64,000 bases of DNA from Lantana camara (Eukaryota; Streptophyta; Magnoliopsida; Lamiales; Verbenaceae), in contig CM074862.1 of assembly GCA_037501455.1 (NCBI GenBank), positions 53,041,501 through 53,105,500 of the forward strand, given 5' to 3'. The notes beneath the pieces are model-generated. The model had not been told where the DNA came from, searched no databases, and saw nothing but the letters and a program-made list of their open reading frames with translations. Positions 43,873 through 56,500 of this stretch are shown piece after piece (the stretch's first letter is position 1; each line of letters opens with the position of its first letter). A program made the position numbers and the translations under genes.

Positions 43873-46281
43873 TGTAGCGCCCCAAACGGAAGGCACGACA
43901 TCCCCCGCACCGAGACCAGACCCGTATATGAAATGGAAAATCCATACACGTGCCAAGTCACGGCAAACGGGGACTCACTCACTCAGTAGGCTAGGCGGGA
44001 ACTAAAATCTCGAAACCCCACAAGCCAAACAATAAGATAAAATGCACGTGCGGAAGCATTTCATATAATCAATCATGAATATAGGTAGCAGTTGACGGGT
44101 TCAACTAGCATAAATACCTAGTCCCGAAATTTCAAACATAAATCATAAGTCATAAACTCTGCATTTAAACATGTTTCAATATGACTTAAACAAAGTACTA
44201 TGTGCGTGTAGAAAGACTCTGACTTAACTACAGAACTTGACCAACACAAAATCCCGCCTAGCACTCCAAAACCTGCAAAAGAACTGAAAACAAAGCCGGG
44301 TTCAGTCTATAGGAGACTAGTGGGTATAAAACAGGGCGTACTATATTTATATTTCATAAAGTAAACACCATCACATGTAAGCTATAATCCCGTGCGAGGT
44401 TTTAAAACATTTCCCCAAGTGGGGTGAAAACAAAGGAAAACAATGCTCGGGATTACAATGATCAATTTCATTCATTCATTAAAAACATGCGGTCATTTCG
44501 TGAACCCGGTGAGAGGGCGAATTCTCCAACCTTCTCCTCGTGTGTGCATTTATTCATTCATTCGTTCATTCATTAGTGATCATACAACAATCATTCATTC
44601 GTTCATAAACATTAACATTCATAACAATAACATTCATAACATTAACACTTACACCTTTTTCCTCCGGGTGGTGGACGGGTTAGCAAGACCCGGCTACCTC
44701 ATTCATTGACCAAAAGGGGTTACATGACTCCCCAGATGGCGCTCAGCGTCCATTCCTCGCTAACTCCTAACGAGGTCCGGTTACGCCGTCATTGTTTGTT
44801 GGGACTAGTGCACGGGGATCACCGTCTGCCCGAGCTTCCCCGGATAGCCACGTACACATAGTCCCGGGCCCCATTAAACATTGTGTTCACTGATCTCGCC
44901 AAAACATTGGGTAAGGGTTCATGAAAGAAAGGCTTACGTTTGAAATCATTTACTCGAGAAAAGACTCTATATACGTAGTAAATACATTCTGGCTTAAAAC
45001 TTTGCACGTTGGTTTATATAGGGTCGTTTTAGCTAATAGAAGAGAAACCCACCTTTACACCTTACCGACCAATACCAAGAAGAAAACAAGAGGACTTGAA
45101 AGTGTCCTATGAACCCGACATATCTCCGCCCTGGAGAAAACTGTATACAAGACGACATGGTGCATACGTGAGACTGAAGACTCCAAATAAACCATCTATG
45201 ACGCACGGCAATGCAATGAATACGATATGAAAGTATAAGAAATGATATCATGTCATAGAAATATTCTTGTGCACAATTAATGTCATAAAGACATGTATAC
45301 AAGCCATTCATTTATTATAAGTGGCGTTCATGTCCATTCGAGCTCATAACTTTTACATTCCATATTAAGTCAATCCATGAATTTCATGTAATGATCATAA
45401 CATATGCTTTAACATGTATACATTTCATATGAATCATAACAGAAGAGATAAATACTCAATTAGGGTTCATGTTGATAACAAAGATCTATGCATGCGCATA
45501 TTAGAAGCAATAACATCCAAGGTAACACATTATAAAACATGTTAATATCTCATAGAAGTCATAAAAGAGGTGGAGGAAGATTAAACGAGCGAAGAAAAAC
45601 GGAATTGGAGTAACAAAAATAGGCAGGGCAGAATCCACCCCCCACTCCCATGGATTCCTGACAGCAACTCTATTGACTCAAATCTACCCCGTGGATTTGG
45701 GTCAGTAGCCGAAAAACAGAGCAAACATGGCATGCACGAAAAAGAAAGGAAAAGAAGCATGTTACCAACTTAAAACTCAATCAATATCATGCATATTCAG
45801 GTCATAATCTCATGTATACAAGATTGATCGCATTAGATATCAAGAACTTCAAGGAAAGCTTCATGAATTCATCACAAAGATCATATCTCCAAGCTTCAAA
45901 AATGGCAAGTCTATAAATCAACCACAACCATGCAAGCTAAGTCCAAACCAACCTAAGTTCATGCTTTAGGATCACTTAGCACTCATGGATCTCAAAGGAA
46001 TTCCAAGAAAACAAAGGTGGATCAAGAAAAGGGCAAGAACTCCACTATTCATCATCTTCTCCAATCCTAATTCATAACTTGGTGAAATCATGCAATATAA
46101 GACTTAAAAGGACCGTGAGGAGATATCGTACACAAATATAAGCTTACCTTCAAGAGATGGTGAGAAATGGTAAGGAGATGAGCTCAATCTCCAAGGGTTT
46201 GCACTATTCCTTCTTCTTTCCCTTTCCTTTCTCCTTCTCTTTCTTTCTTGGCTGATATTTTGGGGTTGTGAGGGGGGTTTG
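43873..46281 (-). repeat. Family C LTR, partial (cut by family A insertion)
   Basis: Matches 13430-15885 of the other C LTR, then stops at a family A LTR start. The hairpin array near 45634-45705 is shortened. The last five bases, GTTTG, should be duplicated on the far side of the A element, outside the window. Confidence 0.85.
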
Positions 46282-49200
46282 TGTAGCACCCCGCACGTGA
46301 GGCACCACATCCCCCGCACTATGGCTCAACACGAGTAACGAAATGGTAAATCCGCACCTGTATCAAACCATAGCGAACGGGAGACAAACATAAAACCCTC
46401 CTAAGCCAGGCGGAATTAGACCCTGCAATGATAACCAATCAACCAAAATATAATGCATTGCAAAGCCAAAATTTAAACATACAAACCATAAGCCGAATTT
46501 GGGCTCTTCAGGCCTCTTTTAAACTCATAAATACAGTCCAACAAACAATTTCAATAACAATTACATAATTATTCAAGTCATGATACCGAAGGCTCGAATC
46601 ATACATAAATCCAATGCAAATACGAGTGCAAAGACTCTCCTAACCTAACTCGACCCACCTAAAGACTCCAAACACCTCCGCTTAGCTCGAACTCCAAAAT
46701 CAAACCTGCACACTAAAAATTGGGGAGGGAGAGGGTCAGTCTCTAGAAGACTGAGTGAGCCGGAGCGATATACATATATATAAAACATGCACATGCGAGT
46801 CATAAATTCCGAACAAGGTTTTGGTTGCGATTAGTTCCCTAAAAGGGCAAGAGAATGATTAATCAATGCTCGGATTTTATGACTAAATATATTAATTCAT
46901 TACGTTCATAAATCATACATAAATATAAGGCTCGGCGAGTGAGCGTGCACAATCTCCATCCAAACTCCGACCGTGTACATAAATATTAATAATATATTGA
47001 TAAGGCGATCATGCAATATATCATAATACACACAGACCATAAATCATAACATAAACATATGCGTTTGGGCAATCCGTGTCCCGGCCTTCCCGCACGGTGC
47101 ATAATTCTATCATAACATATACATAAGAAAAGGCATAAATCCTAACCAACCTTCTTCCTCCGGGAGGTGGACGGGCTTGCAAGACCCGGCCACCGGTTTA
47201 TACATGGGCCAATGGGGGTACATGAATTCCCCAAAGGCACTCAGCTCCCATTCCCCGCTAAACCTCCTAGCGAGGGCCGGTATCACCGTAGTTTGTTAGG
47301 ACTAGTATATGGGATCCCCGTCAGCCCTTGCTTCCTCGGTTAGCCACATATACTAAGTCCCGGGGCCCGAACAATCATAAATCAGAAATGTGACTCGCCA
47401 AAACATATCAATTCATAAGTACATATCATAATTCATAAATCATATCATAAGAAATCATACCTTACCGTGTAATTCGGCATATGCTATATACGTACCTCTC
47501 CGTGTCATCCTATTCCGTAGCTAGCATGAAGACACACGGTTTGGAGCATAGCCTCATTACAAAACCATTTTTAAGTTTATACGCTCATACGCATAATTCA
47601 GAAGGATTTACTCGATAACTTCATTTGAAAACCATATATATATATAATCATAAGGTTTTGGCTAAAACTTTTCACATAAGGGTTGTAGGGTTTGTTACAT
47701 AGCTAAAACGAAAACCACCCTCACCTGAACCGTGACGATACAAGGATACGAGTATCAAGTGCCTGAACGATCAAGATCTCTCCACCCTGGAGATAAACTG
47801 TACAAAAGACAACATGACGTGTTTGTGAGACTCGAGACTCCAATGAACCATATATGACGCTCGGCAATGAAGTGAATATGACATGAATGCATAAATGATC
47901 ATGTTATATCAATAAAATGTTCATGTGCACTATTAAGAGATTTAAATCATATAATCATTTATTCGTTCAAATATTTCATTCAATTTCATAAGTTCATAAA
48001 TTCATATTTCATAATTTCATAAATTCATAACATTCATAATATTCATAATGCATATCCATTAATCCATGAATTCATTTATTAATCATAACACATAATATTC
48101 ATATTCATATTTAGGAATAAAATAAATAGAACGTTAAATCAATAGTCGGTAAATTAAATACGTGAAATAGAAATCAACTAATTTTCAAAATTGAATTAAA
48201 TCAAATAATAATTGAAATATGTAATAAATATATATAATATATAATCAATTAACATTTAAATATATAATATATATATACCCACACGTACACATGCATGTAT
48301 ATATTTATAGTATATGCATGCAATTTTATACACAAAACCATGCACACACAATCTTATACATATATATATATTACAACATAAGCATGCACGTACTCACACA
48401 ACACACAAATACATAATATAAATATATATACACATGCAACACTCTATGCTCACACACAACTCATAGCCATGCATGCACATGCACACACTACACCAATATA
48501 CAGCATAGATATATACATATATGCAACAGCAAACACACCACAAACGCAAGCAAAGTAGTCGAGAAAAACGGGGTGACACCCCCGTGTCACCTCCCAAGCC
48601 TAGACCGAGACACCCCCGTGTCTCGGTACAGAAATCCCAGCCCACACAGCACCCCCGTTACACGCCGGAAGGGGGGAAAAGACACACCCGTGTCTCGCCT
48701 GCAACAGCGCTGTTTTGACAGCAGAAACGCAGCAGCAGCGAAGGCGACAACAAGCAAGAAAGGCAACGAAACCATGCATGATATGCTGCAAGAACTCATC
48801 TAAACCTAATCCCACAAAGCCCAGAAAATGACAGCAAAAGCAAGAGAGTTCCCGGCAGTTTTGACAGCAGAAAAATAGGGCAACAAATAGCGGAAAACAG
48901 GGTACGTCTGCTCTCAAATGATCCTACTCAGATCAGGTCATATGGGCCATCAAACACACAGCCAAGCAACCCCATAGCAACATGTAATTCAGTTCCAAAA
49001 GCTAGCAGCAAAGCCGTACGTGAAGGGAGGGAAGATCAGTTCAACAATTCATTCATTATATGAACATTCCATTAATGAAATCTCACCAACCTCTTAACCA
49101 TCAAGAAATCAATAATCATAAATGATATGAGGATGTTAAAACAATCAATATCAAGCTTGGAATCAATCAAAACCATTGAGAATCGAAGGAGATCAAGAAA

Positions 49201-50348
49201 TTGCCCAAATTTTCTTATTTTCGGTAAAATGTCCAGAAATGATGAAACCATGATCAACTTCATGAATGAAAGGATGGAAATGATCAGAATTAATCATATA
49301 ATACAACCCTAAGCTTACCTTGTTGATTGGTTGAAGTCTGGATGAGATTTGAGCTCCAAAATCTCCAAGGTTTGAAGGTTTACGGGACTGGAATGCAGGA
49401 CAGTAGCTTTGGCTGAGTTTTGGGGCTTGTGTGAGGATAATCTCGGTCAAGGCTTGTTATTTCATGATAGATGGTTGAGTTAGGGTTTCAAAGAATCAAA
49501 CCATGGTTAATTTGGTTATGGTTTGGACAAGATATGGCTGATTTAGTGCAACAAGGTCAAGTTGGTCGCCGATTCGTTTTTTCGGTTGAATTTCGGAGGT
49601 TCAAACGACTTAGGAAAAATGTAAGGCTAAGTTTACTAAACTCGAATTTTCGTTACGAGTTCAGCGGAGTTGACGGAACTCGAATCCGAGTTCCCGAGCT
49701 CAAGATACTAAATTCGGAACCAAGGGTACGCCAAGTGCTCGTTAGCTCCCGTTTTGGTTCCTCGAAACAAATTAAATCCGTTAACATAACAAATGAATTC
49801 GAAAATGTAAACCGAGCATAAAATCATGTCCATAACACATATATTTACGACATATTACAAATTCGTGGCATTTCAATATTATTTCATACAAGAACGAAGC
49901 ACAAAATAAATGAACAAACTCATACATACAATTCATGCATAAATACATAAAAATTTCATGCATAAAATATTAATTCCCATGCAAATGAAATAAAATTCAT
50001 GCAGAAATCATTCCCATGCAAAAATTATAATTTTCATGCAATAATTATAATTCAACGTATATATATATATATAAATAATTAATTAAACCATGATTAATTA
50101 ACATAACCTATAATTAGCATACTCATTAAATTAATAATAATATAATTAAACATATATATATATATATAATACGAAATATATATTTAAAATTTATAATATT
50201 AAAATAAGATAATATAATATAATATAATATAATAAACTAATAACAATTATAATAAAGTTAAATATAAAACACGTAAAAACAATTAATTCGCGCAATTTGG
50301 TAAACACATACGTCACATTATTTAAAACTGAAAAACTGGGGCGTTACA
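46282..50348 (-). repeat. Family A LTR, second element, 4,067 bp
   Basis: TGTAGCACCCCGCACG...TGGGGCGTTACA. Clearly diverged from the complete LARD's LTRs, but with the same order of blocks, including an extra stretch near 47450-47590 (CCGTGTAATTCGGCATATGC) not seen in those LTRs. Confidence 0.9.
48572..48695 (-). repeat. Hairpin array, A LTR, unit 1
   Basis: GGTGACAC/GTGTCACC (48572-48591) and ACCGAGACAC/GTGTCTCGGT (48604-48627), each with loop CCCC, and AGACAC/GTGTCT with loop ACCC (48680-48695). Confidence 0.9.
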
Positions 50349-53300
50349 ATCTCTCCCCCTTAAAAGGAATCCGTCCTCGGATTCAAAGTACGCTTGAAAT
50401 CCAACAATGAGAGATTCCCCGTCTCTCACAAGCAACAAGGAGAGAGCCCCGTCTCTCGAGCAGCAATGAGAGAACCCCGTCTCCCCAACAACAATGAGAG
50501 AACCCCGTCTCTCACGACCAAAGAGAGTACCCCGTCTCTCAAACAAAAATAAGAGAATCCCCGTCTCTTAGAAACAACGAGAGCACCCCGTCTCTCAAAC
50601 AAAATAAGAGAATCCCCGTCTCTTAGAAACAACTAGAGCACCCCGTCTCTCAAACAAAATAAATAAATCAAGGAAGTCTCCAATACTCCCAAGCAACACA
50701 CGCAAAATCCAGTTCAAAATCACACAAGCCACCCCAAGGCAAGTAACAGGTATCATCCACGTTAATCATCAATTACTTCACGTAGTTTAACTTGATAAGA
50801 AAATAAAGCACATAACAAAGAAATTAATAAATTGAATTTGCATGAATGTATGCTTCATGAATGCTATAAATACCGTTCACCGTAGGTCACGAAGTTTTAA
50901 AATTGTGAGTTGTCGTTGTTCAGTATATCATCTGTCCAGAAGATAGATTCAATGCTCAGTTTGTCTTTAACCTCTTCAGGGTACCTCGATGAAACAATTA
51001 ATGAATCCTTCAGGGATTATACTTCTTAGATCCCTTCTGCCTGGTACTGCTCCCAGTCTCCATCATTTCCCTTAATCTTCATTCAACCAACTCTTTGTAG
51101 TTAAGCAAGTTTGACCTCCCGAATACCCTTAGACCATCCGTCTCGAAGTTAGGTCCCTAGCTACTATCTTACCCATATCGGAGTCTAAAATACCCTCAAG
51201 GATAACTACTCCTGACAACCTTGACGATTCAATCCCTACCTAGAGGTATTCGTCATTAGGATCTTCCTTAACACGAATCCTTTTCCATCTTCCGTTCATG
51301 GTATCCATTCATTCCCTTTTGACCCCTTAAGGTTATATTTGGCATCTAGCTCCACATTTCTTGAACCGAAGATAAAATGTTCTTGATGCGTTTTGAAGTT
51401 TGATGTAAATCCTCCAATGATCATCTTTTCCGGTTTGGTTTCTTCTTAGATTTCCTTCCGAAGTAACGTGGGACTAACCGAAGACTTGATAATATTGTCA
51501 TTATTAAACCCCCTTTTGTACCCTATTGGATTACTCGTGATCGCCATCATTCCATCATATGCCAACTTGATTCGACACTCTCTCTTTTGTCAATTCTGAC
51601 TTAGGAGTTTCCAGAAGCTCCCTTATAATTCTGTTATCCCCAGATCCATGTTCTATACATAGGAATATTCTCCAAGCCATTTCCGTTGTACCTAATGAGG
51701 GACTCCAACCCTAATTGAGTAACTTAACTCTCCTCTTAACAATTTAACTATTCAAGCCATCTTGTTTATTTCTGAACATCACTAATAGGACTCCCAGGTC
51801 TTCCTTAATTTACACTTTCGTTATTCTTACTGAAATATTTCTTCAGGCACCCTTTCAGTCGTCCAATTTGTTCCTCGGTCGTACTCTCCCCCTTAAATTT
51901 CTGTTGTCCCGAATTGAACTCCATCGATTCTTCTTTTGTCGAAAGTCTTGATGAGTAATTCCCATTAAGTGGAGTTTAACTGATATAGAAATCAAAGATT
52001 TGGCCTTTCACTCCTTCCCTAGTTCTCTAGATGTCCGAAACTCCTTTCTTAATCTTGTCCGGAACTCTAGTCTCATCTCTCTTTCTGAATTCTTGTTTCC
52101 GTTAACCTATCCCTTAATAGAAGTTCTTATTTCCCCCAATTTCACCTTCCTTCTAACGTCATCCTATTATTTCTCCTCCTCATAACTTAGATGCGGTTCG
52201 GTTGAACTGATACTTGATAGTTGAGGCGAAAGAACTTCCTATCAAGTAAACACTAAACTGCATGTTGGGTTAAAATGACAATGCATGTGTCACATTTACA
52301 TCAAGCAGTTATACAACACATTAGCGTAACAAAACCAATTAGAAATGCACGGATAAACATAAGGTTAAAAGAATAAACAATTAATGCGAAATATGATGCA
52401 CATGCTATGAATGTTTTGAAACCTGTCACCAAGGTGGTAAGCTATTAGCTCGGTAGCTTTTCCTCGTTCCTCCAATCCCGAGGTTACTTTGACTTGGTGA
52501 TGATCCCTTGCCTTTCCCACGGTCTTCAAATTTTCCATGAGTCTTTTTGCATCACTTGTATCTTCTACTACCCGAGATTGCAATTCCTTAATCCTTAATT
52601 CTTCCATGTCCACAGAGTTAGTATCCAAACTTCTCCTCGAAATTCGACCTTTACTTGTAATCATCACCTCAATCAAGAATTCCGCGTTTATCCTTTGTGG
52701 ATTTAATTCACCTCCAATTGCTTATATTTGAGCGCATGATTTCCTTTCTTTACCGTTTCCATTTGTTGCTCCATATCTTCCAATTCACTTCACAACATGA
52801 CAATTCAGCTTGGATTTGGGAAAGCGAACTCAAATCCTGTTCTCAATTTCACCACCTTCCCTCTACTTGTGTTTACCCAAATGCTTGCCTTCTAAAACCC
52901 GACTTCTAATCACTGGGCTTAGCTCGAAGTCTTTCTTTGTAGACCCTTGATGCATAACCTCGACCGGACCCCTGTTATCTCTACTCCTCTTAATTATTAG
53001 TACCTCTTCCATGATCCAAATCCGGGACCAATATATCTTCAAGGTTTTGTTCCCTTCATTTCTTAGGTTGCGAGATCCTGTTGAATCCAATTAATGCACT
53101 TCAGGTAGTGGATTCATATAAGTTATTCTTCTGAGTCACAACAATCCATTGATTAACTCCTATTCCTATTACCCCAAATGTTCCTCTGCCATCACATCGC
53201 CAAGGTCGAACCTCCCATTCTGAATCCCAACCGTTAATTGCAACTCAGTCTACAAAGCCATACAACTAGCATTCTCCACACTCCTCCCCGGGCATCCTTC

Positions 53301-53518
53301 CTATCTTCCGTGCCTCCGAAGGAATTGTAATAGATTGTTGTGATCATAGAACTTGGCCGTGGTTTGATATCATCTTTATAACCTGGAAATCATAACTCTT
53401 TTCGAGAATGGATGCATGCGATTAGTGCATGCTCATGGCACATATTCAATACGAAAGACAAGAATCCATATAAAATGCAACAAGTAATTCAACAAAATTC
53501 TTAAGGAAACCAAATTCC
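50349..53518 (-). mobile_element. Family A internal region, unit 1 (PBS end missing)
   Basis: 3,170 bp. PPT, perfect stem-loop (50367-50384), hairpin array (50408-50652). It lacks the ~116 bases with the PBS that follow the equivalent point (35432) in the complete element. The longest element-sense frame, 52676 down to 52365 (103 codons), has heptad-like hydrophobic spacing in ELRIKELQSRVV; it is possibly decayed gag. Confidence 0.85.
50408..50652 (-). repeat. Internal hairpin array, unit 1
   Basis: About eight stems of GAGAGA/TCTCTC or AAGAGA/TCTCTT type around CCCCG-containing loops. One segment (AATAAGAGAATCCCCG...) is itself duplicated, at 50549 and about 50605. Confidence 0.85.
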
Positions 53519-56500
53519 CGGGGCCCGAACAATCATAAATCAGAAATGTGACTCGCCAAAACATATCAATTCATAAGTACATATCATAATTCATAAATCA
53601 TATCATAAGAAATCATACCTTACCGTGTAATTCGGCATATGCTATATACGTACCTCTCCGTGTCATCCTATTCCGTAGCTAGCATGAAGACACACGGTTT
53701 GGAGCATAGCCTCATTACAAAACCATTTTTAAGTTTATACGCTCATAATCATAATTCAGAAGGATTTACTCGATAACTTCATTTGAAAACCATATATATA
53801 CATATAATCATAAGGTTTTGGCTAAAACTTTTCACATAAGGGTTGTAGGGTTTGTTACATAGCTAAAACGAAAACCACCCTCACCTGAACCGTGACGATA
53901 CAAGGATACGAGTATCAAGTGCCTGAACGATCAAGATCTCTCCACCCTGGAGATAAACTGTACAAAAGACAACATGACGTGTTTGTGAGACTCGAGACTC
54001 CAATGAACCATATATGACGCTCGGCAATGAAGTGAATATGACATGAATGCATAAATGATCATGTTATATCAATAAAATGTTCATGTGCACTATTAAGAGA
54101 TTTAAATCATATAATCATTTATTCGTTCATATATTTCATTCAATTTCATAAGTTCATAAATTCATATTTCATAATTTCATAAATTCATAACATTCATAAT
54201 ATTCATAATGCATATCCATTAATCCATGAATTCATTTATTAATCATAACACATAATATTCATATTCATATTTAGGAATAAAATAAATAGAACGTTAAATC
54301 AATAGTCGGTAAATTAAATACGTGAAATAGAAATCAACTAATTTTCAAAATTGAATTAAATCAAATAATAATTGAAATATGTAATAAATATATATAATAT
54401 ATAATCAATTAACATTTAAATATATAATATATATATACCCACACGTACACATGCATGTATATATTTATAGTATATGCATGCAATTTTATACACAAAACCA
54501 TGCACACACAATCTTATACATATATATATATTACAACATAAGCATGCACGTACTCACACAACACACAAATACATAATATAAATATATATACACATGCAAC
54601 ACTCTATGCTCACACACAACTCATAGCCATGCATGCACATGCACACACTACACCAATATACAGCATAGATATATACATATATGCAACAGCAAACACACCA
54701 CAAACGCAAGCAAAGTAGTCGAGAAAAACGGGGTGACACCCCCGTGTCACCTCCCAAGCCTAGACCGAGACACCCCCGTGTCTCGGTACAGAAATCCCAG
54801 CCCACACAGCACCCCCGTTACACGCCGGAAGGGGGGAAAAGACACACCCGTGTCTCGCCTGCAACAGCGCTGTTTTGACAGCAGAAACGCAGCAGCAGCG
54901 AAGGCGACAACAAGCAAGAAAGGCAACGAAACCATGCATGATATGCTGCAAGAACTCATCTAAACCTAATCCCACAAAGCCCAGAAAATGACAGCAAAAG
55001 CAAGAGAGTTCCCGGCAGTTTTGACAGCAGAAAAATAGGGCAACAAATAGCGGAAAACAGGGTACGTCTGCTCTCAAATGATCCTACTCAGATCAGGTCA
55101 TATGGGCCATCAAACACACAGCCAAGCAACCCCATAGCAACATGTAATTCAGTTCCAAAAGCTAGCAGCAAAGCCGTACGTGAAGGGAGGGAAGATCAGT
55201 TCAACAATTCATTCATTATATGAACATTCCATTAATGAAATCTCACCAACCTCTTAACCATCAAGAAATCAATAATCATAAATGATATGAGGATGTTAAA
55301 ACAATCAATATCAAGCTTGGAATCAATCAAAACCATTGAGAATCGAAGGAGATCAAGAAATTGCCCAAATTTTCTTATTTTCGGTAAAATGTCCAGAAAT
55401 GATGAAACCATGATCAACTTCATGAATGAAAGGATGGAAATGATCAGAATTAATCATATAATACAACCCTAAGCTTACCTTGTTGATTGGTTGAAGTCTG
55501 GATGAGATTTGAGCTCCAAAATCTCCAAGGTTTGAAGGTTTACGGGACTGGAATGCAGGACAGTAGCTTTGGCTGAGTTTTGGGGCTTGTGTGAGGATAA
55601 TCTCGGTCAAGGCTTGTTATTTCATGATAGATGGTTGAGTTAGGGTTTCAAAGAATCAAACCATGGTTAATTTGGTTATGGTTTGGACAAGATATGGCTG
55701 ATTTAGTGCAACAAGGTCAAGTTGGTCGCCGATTCGTTTTTTCGGTTGAATTTCGGAGGTTCAAACGACTTAGGAAAAATGTAAGGCTAAGTTTACTAAA
55801 CTCGAATTTTCGTTACGAGTTCAGCGGAGTTGACGGAACTCGAATCCGAGTTCCCGAGCTCAAGATACTAAATTCGGAACCAAGGGTACGCCAAGTGCTC
55901 GTTAGCTCCCGTTTTGGTTCCTCGAAACAAATTAAATCCGTTAACATAACAAATGAATTCGAAAATGTAAACCGAGCATAAAATCATGTCCATAACACAT
56001 ATATTTACGACATATTACAAATTCGTGGCATTTCAATATCATTTCATACAAGAACGAAGCACAAAATAAATGAACAAACTCATACATACAATTCATGCAT
56101 AAATACATAAAAATTTCATGCATAAAATATTAATTCCCATGCAAATGAAATAAAATTCATGCAGAAATCATTCCCATGCAAAAATTATAATTTTCATGCA
56201 ATAATTATAATTCAACGTATATATATATATATATAAATAATTAATTAAACCATGATTAATTAACATAACCTATAATTAGCATACTCATTAAATTAATAAT
56301 AATATAATTAAACATATATATATATATATAATACGAAATATATATTTAAAATTTATAATATTAAAATAAGATAATATAATATAATATAATATAATAAACT
56401 ATTAACAATTATAATAAAGTTAAATATAAAACACGTAAAAACAATTAATTCGCGCAATTTGGTAAACACATACGTCACATTATTTAAAACTGAAAAACTG

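Larger units (their letters stand above)
13430..46281 (-). mobile_element. Family C LTR retrotransposon split by nested insertions
   Basis: Order on the + strand: LTR 13430-16720, internal 16721-18298, family B cluster with a nested LARD (18299-42103), internal 42104-43872, second LTR 43873-46281 (cut by a family A insertion). The two internal pieces total about 3.35 kb. The B cluster is flanked by CCTTT (18294-18298) and TCTTT (42104-42108), a slightly decayed 5-bp target duplication. PBS and PPT are present and no protein is encoded, so the element is non-autonomous. Confidence 0.7.
47361..53518 (-). repeat. Tandem unit 1 (6,158 bp)
   Basis: Starts CGGGGCCCGAAC inside the LTR and ends AAACCAAATTCC inside the internal region. 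Confidence 0.9.

Noticed and set aside
49471..49821. 116-codon + strand open frame repeated at 55631 and 61793
   Set aside because: It lies antisense to the A LTR, has no recognisable domain, and repeats only because the DNA is tandemly duplicated. The complete LARD has no equivalent open frame.
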